Below, in pieces: positions 61,202-64,000 of a stretch of DNA of 64,000 nucleotides (positions are counted from its first letter, which is position 1; each line of letters starts with the position of its first letter). The DNA lies in assembly GCA_030062745.1 (NCBI GenBank), contig CP099842.1, positions 1,984,001 through 2,048,000 of the forward strand, written 5' to 3'. This DNA comes from Capitulum mitella (lineage: Eukaryota; Arthropoda; Thecostraca; Pollicipedomorpha; Pollicipedidae). The position numbers and the translations under genes were made by a program. Under the pieces are notes generated by a model, which saw only the letters and a list, made by a program, of their open reading frames with translations, was not told the DNA's origin and ran no database searches.

Positions 61202-63791
61202 TCACGCCAGGTCGCGCCGTCTGGCGGCCCCCGAGTCACGTGACGCCGGTAGAAGGGTGGCGCGAGGTGGCGTGAGTGTGGCGCGCTCGGTCGCCTCGTC
61301 ACGGGCGACAGTGTCGGTGACCCCCCCCCCCCACTCACACACGCCCGGGGGTGCCTGTCTGCCGGCAGCCAGGCAGTCGGAGCCAAAAATAACGGGCGAC
61401 TTTATCCGCTACCGAACGAGCGGCGGCCGCCGATATTTTGAGCAGCTGCGCGACGCTGGCGCCCTTTCTCGGAAAAAGCCGTTCTTTGAAACGGTGCCGT
61501 TTGGTTGGTACGCGCGATCAGCTTTATGGCTTTCGTGTTAAATGCCCTGCGTTTCATCTTTTGTGTGTTGCTGATTCAGGAATTTCCTGGAACGTCTGTC
61601 GTGGAGTGCGGAGATGAGTGCTTCAGATGAAATGTTCCACATAGGGGAATGGTGTCGTCGGCATCGGCGTCGTCGCCGGCCATGACCTAAAGAGAGAGGG
61701 GGAGCCTCCGAGGCTGGGACACCCAGGCGACTTGATTTATCGACGTTATTTCGCAGACGTCAGCGACGGTTTACGTTGTCAATGACTGGAGAGATTCCGT
61801 GAAAACAGGAATGGTCCGGAGAATGGCAACTCATTTATCTCTATACTAAAAACGGACCAATTTATCGGAGGTCAGAGCAATCGAATGTTTTGTTCGGTCA
61901 CACTTCGCTCCACATTTTCCCAGCACGGCGATATCCAAGTGGCAGCGACATTTTTATTGCGCAATTACCACAATTTACAAATATTAAAAAAGGCTGGGCT
62001 GTCGCTTTCATTCAAGCAGGTCGTTAGCCGGCAGTATTCGCCATACTTGGTACGGCTTTTGCACGGCAGAGACCGATCTGGCTGAATTATTCACCTCAGC
62101 TGTCGCGTGGAAATGGCCGGTGGTCGTTTGGAATTCAGTGTAAACGTCGTCTAGACCATAAACTTACCGGCTGATCTTTGCTTGACGGGTAGAGAATCGC
62201 CTTTCCGGAATACCGCAGCTCATTGAAGGCTCCATTCACCAACCGACGCGGTGCAGCGACGGAAAAATAACACGGCGACTGACGTAGACTTCTTGGCAAC
62301 AGAACTTGATGCATAGGCGACTCGGCTTGATGCAGGGGGCCGGTCCCGGGGTCGCCCCCCCCCCCCTCCTTAGTCCTGCATTTTTCTGTGAAAACCATTG
62401 CACATCTTCTTCCCGGCAGGCAGTTTTCGTGCGATTTCAGTTCACGCTGAGCTCGCCCCCCCCTTAAGAAAATCCTGGCTGCGCCCCTGACTTGATGCCT
62501 CAAAGCCCACGTGCCAAGGGGCGGAAGCAGTCTTCCTAATGTCTGTATAAGCGGCGCTTATGTTCCTTGTATTTGCCATCAAGGTTTACGATCCCGTGAC
62601 CGTGGCTGGAAAAGAAGAGTGAATAAAAAATAGCCTTCGTGCCGGATTTGGGACATATAACACAGCCAGGGGATTGCAGACTAAATCAGTGTTTCGTTTG
62701 CTCCACTCCTGACTCAAAGATTTGTCAACATCTCCATTCAGTTCCCATTTTGTTAATTCCCAGCTCAGATAGCTTGAAACCGAAAGACGAGAAAACAACC
62801 TGAAGAAAAACCCGCCATGGCAGTACCATAAACCTAAACTAAAGCAGTGCTGTTTGAATCCGTTTATTTTTCACGAAACCAACATTACGGCAACAAACCG
62901 GAAGGTATGTTCCGACCTGTTACCACTTACCTACGGCTGGAAACGTCGCAGAAACGCGGAACCTTCGGCTGGCCTCTGGGTGACCCCGCCCTGGATGACC
63001 TCTGGCCCCCGGCTGACCTCTGGATGACCCCGCCCGACCTATGCCCGCAGGCGAGTGTTTCCTGAACCAGCGGTCGTACGAACACGGCGAGAAGGTGGCC
63101 ATCGACAGGTGCATGACGTGCGAGTGCCACGATTCGGTGATGCAGTGCAGCACCATCATCCCGGAACAGCACTGTCCGCCGCTCAGCTGTCCGCCGGCCC
63201 AGCGGCTCAACATCTCCGGAGAGTGCTGCCAGTTCTGCAGAGGTGAGCCGGCCGGGCGACGCGGCGCGGCGGCGGCAACTGCCGACCGGAAGTGGAGGGG
63301 GGTGCTTTCTGTTTGGAGACCGAAGTGGCGTGCGCCGATGCTGGCTTCGCTCCCATTCGTTCTGCTTTTACGGCGATGCATTCGTACCTCGTGCAAAAAC
63401 CAGGTATCTGGGTGACGTATGGACACATTTGGTCATCTTTGCTCAGGACTAGTCTGTAATAGCAGTAGCAACATGCCTGCATTGATCCGTTGAACAAGCT
63501 GCAAATGTCAGGGTTCATATCGCATGGAATGTCTGTTTTTGTTTCATTATGCCCTGTCGTTGTCTTGTGATACGAATTCTTCAGCCCATCCCATGGCATT
63601 CGGCCGATGGCGGTGCCGGCGGTGACTTGACCCAGCGGATGACCTGATCTGACCTGACTCGCCCGCAGACACGGACTACTGCGCCCAGGCGCGGCCCGAG
63701 TGTGACCCGCACGCGACCTGCGTCAATCTGCAGACCAGCTTCATGTGCCAGTGCAACGAGGGCTACAAGGGCGATGGCAAGACGTGCGAAG
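21189..63791 (+). CDS. NELL: NELL-family secreted protein gene, exons 1-10, 3' end beyond window
   Basis: The joined exons 21189-21375, 22013-22150, 27631-27781, 31366-31509, 33291-33468, 47733-47888, 53444-53572, 58809-58902, 63051-63242 and 63669-63791 encode about 497 residues in the NELL domain order: signal peptide, TSPN/laminin-G-like domain (about 75-285), coiled coil (about 300-330), VWC1 (332-391), VWC2 (395-455) and EGF1 (461-496). Known NELL proteins are secreted, oligomeric glycoproteins; vertebrate NELL2 is a Robo3 ligand in axon guidance and NELL1 acts in skeletal differentiation. The role in this animal is not shown by the sequence. Every junction has GT/AG ends and matching phase. 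About 300 further residues (more EGF-like domains and C-terminal VWC domains) are expected to the right. Family assignment is very secure. One copy is seen, so it cannot be called NELL1 or NELL2. Exon 1 is the weak point. Confidence 0.93.
21376..22012 (+). other. NELL: NELL intron 1 (if exon 1 is right)
   Basis: A 637-bp intron in phase 1. Nothing recognisable is inside. Confidence 0.45.
22013..22150 (+). CDS. NELL: NELL exon 2: start of the TSPN/laminin-G-like domain
   Basis: The exon covers residues 63-109 of the model. The segment IQVDLIEGLQLFN followed by an NTT glycosylation sequon and IPGPHSF lines up with the first beta strands of the NELL N-terminal domain, where vertebrate proteins have a D-(L/I)-x-E-L core and a (V/I)-x-G-x-H motif. 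The acceptor is TTTTGTTGCAG at 22002-22012 and the donor is ACAG|GTGGGT. The phase is 1 in and 1 out. A second AG at 22030-22031 would give the wrong phase for either neighbour, so the upstream AG is preferred. Confidence 0.85.
23327..23415. repeat. Compound (AC)n-(AT)n microsatellite
   Basis: AC dinucleotides run 23327-23372 and pass directly into AT dinucleotides at 23373-23415, in NELL intron 2. The AT tract is self-complementary and can extrude as a cruciform. Confidence 0.99.
26440..26530. promoter_or_regulatory. Candidate enhancer-like island with TAATTAATTA core (speculative)
   Basis: GCTAATTAATTAGCGGCC, CGTAATGAAAG and GTCAATTAGCGGG fall within 90 bp of otherwise very GC-rich DNA in intron 2. 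TAATTA is the core bound by many homeodomain proteins. Function cannot be seen from one sequence. Confidence 0.2.
27631..27781 (+). CDS. NELL: NELL exon 3: TSPN/laminin-G-like domain
   Basis: The exon covers residues 109-159. It reads from GDTRLV through a helix-like stretch (PETVLERAVALLA) into the strand SAEFTVLASVKQ and then AGTIVAFSFD, matching the NELL segment in which E/S-FT-I-L precedes a K-Q and a G-V-I-L-S-I strand. The acceptor is GGTCCGCCAG and the donor is ACAG|GTGAGC. Phase 1 in joins exon 2 to give a Gly codon, and phase 2 out leaves AG for the Arg shared with exon 4. The pyrimidine tract is weak. CTGAC-type branch-point candidates lie about 40 bases upstream. Confidence 0.93.
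27782..31365 (+). other. NELL: NELL intron 3, 3.6 kb
   Basis: A phase 2 intron holding the polypyrimidine tract and, at its 3' end, the two extra copies of the exon 4 splice site. A GC-rich block lies at 30660-30930. Confidence 0.9.
29680..29990. repeat. Polypyrimidine tract on the + strand
   Basis: About 300 bp of nearly pure C/T with TCTCTC, TTTCCC and CTTTTT patches, in NELL intron 3. The long open frames here are composed mainly of Ser, Leu, Phe and Pro and are compositional artefacts. Confidence 0.9.
31225..31390 (+). repeat. 58-bp tandem triplication of the exon 4 3' splice site
   Basis: Three copies with exact 58-bp spacing (common segment starting at 31235, 31293 and 31351) each contain a CTAAC branch-point-like motif, an AG acceptor and the first bases of exon 4. 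The last copy is the functional boundary. The two upstream copies differ from it at only a few positions. Confidence 0.9.
31366..31509 (+). CDS. NELL: NELL exon 4: TSPN/laminin-G-like domain
   Basis: The exon covers residues 159-207. FLEVQSSGRTDEIRFHY and the terminal LADDHWHR closely follow the NELL pattern (Y/F-L-E-L-E-S-S-G ... E-(V/I)-R-x-H-Y ... AD-x-x-WH-(K/R)). Phase is 2 in and 2 out; the donor is ACAG|GTGCGT. The acceptor AG at 31364-31365 is the third of three near-identical 58-bp copies. The two upstream copies (AG ending at 31249 and 31307) encode SLEVQSSG instead of FLEVQSSG and reach in-frame TAA stops at 31287 and 31345. Only the third copy leads into the rest of the exon, which fixes the boundary. 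Confidence 0.93.
31510..33290 (+). other. NELL: NELL intron 4, 1.8 kb
   Basis: A phase 2 intron. Apart from a GC-rich last 100 bases I see nothing distinctive in it. Confidence 0.9.
33291..33468 (+). CDS. NELL: NELL exon 5: TSPN/laminin-G-like domain
   Basis: The exon covers residues 207-266. LAVTVSGQQLDVFVDC, then HVHSRVIHPPE and LWLGQRNPRNFMFQ match the NELL stretch around the (V/I)-DC-x-x-(I/V)-Y-E-R-V core and the very conserved F/L-WLGQRN motif. The acceptor is GCTGTGTTCCAG, with the best pyrimidine tract of this region, and the donor is CCAG|GTACGG. Phase is 2 in (completing Arg) and 0 out. The loop between the two motifs (QNATAAGAGLPEPQP) is a few residues longer than in vertebrate NELLs and carries a potential N-glycosylation site. 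Confidence 0.95.
34365..34815. promoter_or_regulatory. Candidate regulatory islands in intron 5 (speculative)
   Basis: Short AT-rich cores (CTCATTATCGACTG, CTCATTAGCCCC, GGCAATTGCTACTCG, AAAATTAATCAATC) sit in GC-rich surroundings at 34380-34510 and 34785-34805. The pattern resembles clustered homeodomain or POU sites, with no further support. Confidence 0.15.
36290..36660. repeat. 42-43-bp minisatellite
   Basis: ACAATATCAGACC and close variants start at 36318, 36360, 36403, 36445, 36487 and 36530, giving spacing of 42 or 43 bp, with GGCGGCTGCAG and GTTCCGGCGG between them. About eight copies in intron 5. Confidence 0.95.
36811..36898. repeat. Three copies of the near-palindrome GGCAGACCTGGTCTGG
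   Basis: Copies start at 36817, 36862 and 36880. Each contains CAGACC-T-GGTCTG, an inverted repeat with a one-base centre. Confidence 0.85.
37082..37103. repeat. (CAT)7 microsatellite
   Basis: Seven CAT triplets in intron 5. Confidence 0.95.
40695..40945. repeat. 105-bp higher-order tandem repeat
   Basis: CTATTCATCCGACAGTCGG starts at 40761 and again at 40866, with nearly identical sequence between. Each 105-bp unit is itself two related half-units containing GAGGGTTCTCCG and CACTCTCCGCTC. Confidence 0.9.
44318..44375. repeat. Direct duplication of AAACGCGCCACAACACGGCAC
   Basis: Two copies start at 44318 and 44352 (34-bp spacing), immediately before the 29-bp array. Confidence 0.85.
44405..44790. 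repeat. 29-bp minisatellite, about 13 copies
   Basis: The unit contains TCCGCCTGGTCCCTGACC and AGCTCCGACC. The core starts at 44411 and 44440 and continues at 29-bp spacing. It is one of the most homogeneous arrays in the window, in intron 5. Confidence 0.97.
47410..47645. repeat. 31-33-bp minisatellite ending just before NELL exon 6
   Basis: CGCTGACCG or variants start at 47414, 47445, 47476, 47507, 47538, 47571, 47604 and 47636. The spacing is 31 bp for the first copies and 32-33 bp for the last. Most copies carry CTGAC, and one more CTGAC at 47705 sits at branch-point distance from the exon 6 acceptor. Confidence 0.93.
47733..47888 (+). CDS. NELL: NELL exon 6: end of TSPN domain and start of coiled coil
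   Basis: The exon covers residues 267-318. GAVQDVKLVFGPHGYLAQC closes the laminin-G-like fold, and CPDLDATCPSC is the signature cysteine cluster of NELL proteins (Cys 285, 292, 295). The remainder, FRSLQAAVVHLEKTVEELTQ, has heptad-like spacing and begins the coiled coil that makes NELL proteins oligomeric. The acceptor is CTCCTGCTCCGCAG and the donor is GCGG|GTAAGT. Phase is 0 on both sides and the length is 52 codons. It follows a 14.3-kb intron whose last 330 bases include a tandem array carrying CTGAC motifs. Confidence 0.95.
49000..49165. promoter_or_regulatory. Candidate regulatory island in intron 6 (speculative)
   Basis: AAATTAATCGCGGACG, GCAATTTGTAAATGG and GCGGCGTAATGGCCG cluster in GC-rich DNA. 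Only composition supports the call. Confidence 0.15.
50966..51245. repeat. 24-bp minisatellite in intron 6
   Basis: GGTACCGGACAGCCTGAGG units start at 51077 and 51101, with more diverged copies on both sides (about 11 in all). As 24 is a multiple of three, long frames stay open on both strands. There is no sign that they are coding. Confidence 0.95.
51905..52215. repeat. Irregular long-period repeat with CAGCCTGGTCTG blocks
   Basis: Blocks of GGCGGTACTAAA, GGGCCAGTG and GCAGCCTGGTCTG recur three to four times with uneven spacing of roughly 60-120 bp. Confidence 0.7.
53444..53572 (+). CDS. NELL: NELL exon 7: end of coiled coil and first half of VWC1
   Basis: The exon covers residues 319-361. 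LRRAEESLKQLESC completes the coiled coil. CECQRSC (Cys 332, 334, 338) then opens the first VWC domain, with the typical SWMDGCRICAC core (Trp 351, Cys 355, 358, 360). An NNT sequon precedes it. The acceptor is GTTCGCCCTCAG and the donor is CGTG|GTAAGT. Phase is 0 on both sides and the length is 43 codons. Confidence 0.95.
57135..57695. repeat. 27-bp minisatellite with 134-bp higher-order unit
   Basis: About 20 copies of a unit containing GTGCCCCAGCAGGGTCCGCC. A variant beginning GTTCACCCCACCGGTG recurs at 57233, 57367 and 57501, exactly 134 bp apart. This equals five 27-bp units less one base, so the reading frame shifts at every higher-order unit. It lies in intron 7. Confidence 0.97.
58547..58605. 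repeat. Short GGAAACACTTAT tandem repeats
   Basis: GAAACACTTA or GAAACACGTA recurs five times at 13-17-bp spacing in intron 7. Confidence 0.85.
58809..58902 (+). CDS. NELL: NELL exon 8: second half of VWC1
   Basis: The exon covers residues 362-393. KCRPLKCPALNC followed by NGECCPKC supplies the second half of a VWC domain (C-x4-CP-x3-C ... CC-x2-C; Cys 367, 372, 377, 387, 388, 391). Joined to exon 7 it makes a complete chordin-like cysteine-rich repeat. NCS is a potential N-glycosylation site. The acceptor is GTGTGTTCACAG and the donor is AAAG|GTGAGT. Phase is 0 in and 1 out. It is the shortest exon seen (94 bases). Confidence 0.93.
59307..59406. repeat. 71-bp direct duplication beside the hAT-like element
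   Basis: ACAGCT(G/T)GTGACCTTGCTACG with the following TCCAGGGACG starts at 59307 and again at 59378. The second copy includes the left target duplication and first bases of the element at 59401. Confidence 0.8.
59393..59661 (-). mobile_element. 253-bp hAT-like miniature element with 8-bp target duplication
   Basis: The element runs 59401-59653. One end reads CAGGGACGGGAGGGCC and the other, from the opposite strand, CAGGCGTGTAGCCAGGG. The flanks GCTACGTC (59393-59400) and GCCACGTC (59654-59661) agree at 7 of 8 bases. The interior is AT-rich and matches the element at 19307-19570 in the opposite orientation. It is non-autonomous and lies in intron 8. Confidence 0.7.
60176..60230. repeat. Long inverted repeat (hairpin) with 5-base loop
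   Basis: The arms 60182-60200 and 60206-60224 are exact complements (TTTTTACATGTGAGCGAGG and its complement) around CAGTT. After one mismatch, TTCAC and GTGAA extend the stem by five pairs. It lies in intron 8. Confidence 0.93.
60750..60875. repeat. 52-53-bp tandem repeat
   Basis: GATCGGCGCCGCGTCA starts at 60754 and 60806, and AATCGGCGCCGC at 60859, with GTCCGATATGG(T/G)CGAGACTGG between. Confidence 0.9.
61115..61197. repeat. (CT)n microsatellite, about 83 bp
   Basis: A pure CT dinucleotide run in intron 8. Confidence 0.99.
62325..62497 (+). mobile_element. 157-bp hAT-like miniature element with 8-bp target duplication
   Basis: The element runs 62333-62489. It begins CAGGGGGCCGG and ends, read from the other strand, CAGGGGCGCAGCCAGG. 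The flanks GCTTGATG (62325-62332) and ACTTGATG (62490-62497) agree at 7 of 8 bases, as expected of an old 8-bp hAT-type target site duplication. CAGGGGCG termini are typical of hAT-type elements. Internal G/C runs flank both ends. No coding capacity is seen, so it is a non-autonomous element in intron 8. Confidence 0.7.
62970..63040. repeat. 45-bp duplication just upstream of exon 9
   Basis: GGCCTCTGGGTGACCCCGCCC and the variant GACCTCTGGATGACCCCGCCC lie 45 bp apart, with TGACCTCTGG blocks between, ending about 10 bases before the exon 9 acceptor. Confidence 0.8.
63051..63242 (+). CDS. NELL: NELL exon 9: VWC2, a whole domain in one exon
   Basis: The exon covers residues 393-457. It begins GECFLNQRSYEHGEKV and carries CMTCEC, then CPPLSCPP and the closing ECCQFC, which is the complete VWC cysteine pattern (Cys 395, 413, 416, 418, 425, 434, 439, 451, 452, 455). 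NIS is a potential glycosylation site. The acceptor is ATGCCCGCAG and the donor is AGAG|GTGAGC. Phase is 1 on both sides, the usual symmetry of a shufflable extracellular module. In known NELL proteins the second VWC sits directly before the first EGF, as here. Confidence 0.95.
63243..63668 (+). other. NELL: NELL intron 9, 426 bp
   Basis: A short phase 1 intron. Its last 40 bases contain TGACCTGATCTGACCTGACT, a small repeat with CTGAC motifs at branch-point distance. Confidence 0.92.
63669..63791 (+). CDS. NELL: NELL exon 10: first EGF-like domain
   Basis: The exon covers residues 457-497. It has six cysteines in EGF order (Cys 461, 468, 474, 483, 485, 496), with DPHATCVN in the middle and GYKGDGKTC at the end. 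The first Cys is preceded by DTDY rather than the DIDE of calcium-binding EGFs, as expected for the first EGF of NELL proteins. The acceptor is CTCGCCCGCAG and the donor is GAAG|GTAAGC. Phase is 1 on both sides. The next exon, probably a DIDEC-type calcium-binding EGF, is outside the window. Confidence 0.95.
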
Positions 63792-64000
63792 GTAAGCCAG
63801 GTGCCGCCGGCCCCCTCGCTCGGCCCCTGTCCCCGGCCCCGCCGTCACAGCTTCTCTGTTGCCTGTCGGCCGGACGTGGAGGGAAACGGTTTCCCACCCC
63901 TCTGAGAAAAGAGCGAGTTCCTTGCCACCAGCCACTGGCCGACTCTAGAGAGGAACAATACAGGGGTGGACCTCTCGAGCCAACAAGAGAGTGCGACTTC

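Larger units (their letters stand above)
58903..63050 (+). other. NELL: NELL intron 8, 4.1 kb
   Basis: A phase 1 intron holding the two hAT-like elements, the 71-bp duplication, the hairpin at 60.2 kb, the 52-bp repeat and the second CT microsatellite. Confidence 0.9.

Overview
This window is eukaryotic genomic DNA from an invertebrate, most likely an arthropod. Coding sequence is broken into short exons with GT/AG boundaries, introns run from 0.4 to 14 kb, and the non-coding DNA is rich in microsatellites, minisatellites, homopolymeric G/C runs and small transposon relics. A crustacean such as a barnacle would fit the GC-rich, minisatellite-dense texture, but that placement is a guess. I see no rRNA or convincing tRNA gene, no CRISPR array and no operon structure.

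One gene is supported. It is a NELL-family gene (protein kinase C-binding protein NELL1/NELL2-like) on the + strand, entering at about 21.2 kb and leaving through the right edge. Nine exons (numbered 2 to 10) are well supported by domain homology, consensus splice sites and an unbroken chain of intron phases (1, 2, 2, 0, 0, 0, 1, 1). A less certain first exon supplies the start codon and signal peptide. In order they encode a signal peptide, an N-terminal thrombospondin/laminin-G-like domain (exons 2-6), a short coiled coil (exons 6-7), two von Willebrand factor C domains (exons 7-8, then exon 9) and the first EGF-like domain (exon 10). The remaining EGF and C-terminal VWC domains expected of a NELL protein must lie beyond base 64000. 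About 497 residues are encoded here.

Region by region: bases 1-21188 are intergenic or 5' flanking sequence with no recognisable gene. They hold a 198-bp CT microsatellite, two 31-bp-period minisatellites (8.2 and 11.9 kb), a perfect hairpin (2.9 kb), several very GC-rich islands and a small transposon relic (19.3 kb). Bases 21189-63791 are the NELL exons and introns. Intron 5 (14.3 kb) is the largest and carries arrays with 42-bp, 105-bp and 29-bp periods. Intron 7 carries a 27-bp array with a 134-bp higher-order unit. Intron 8 carries a hairpin, a CT microsatellite and two small hAT-like elements with 8-bp target duplications.

I found no new multi-gene system. The most interesting signals are the threefold tandem copy of the exon 4 3' splice site, in which each upstream decoy leads into a stop codon, a wider tendency for tandem repeats carrying branch-point-like CTAAC/CTGAC motifs to abut NELL acceptors, and a matched pair of hAT-like miniature elements 40 kb apart.
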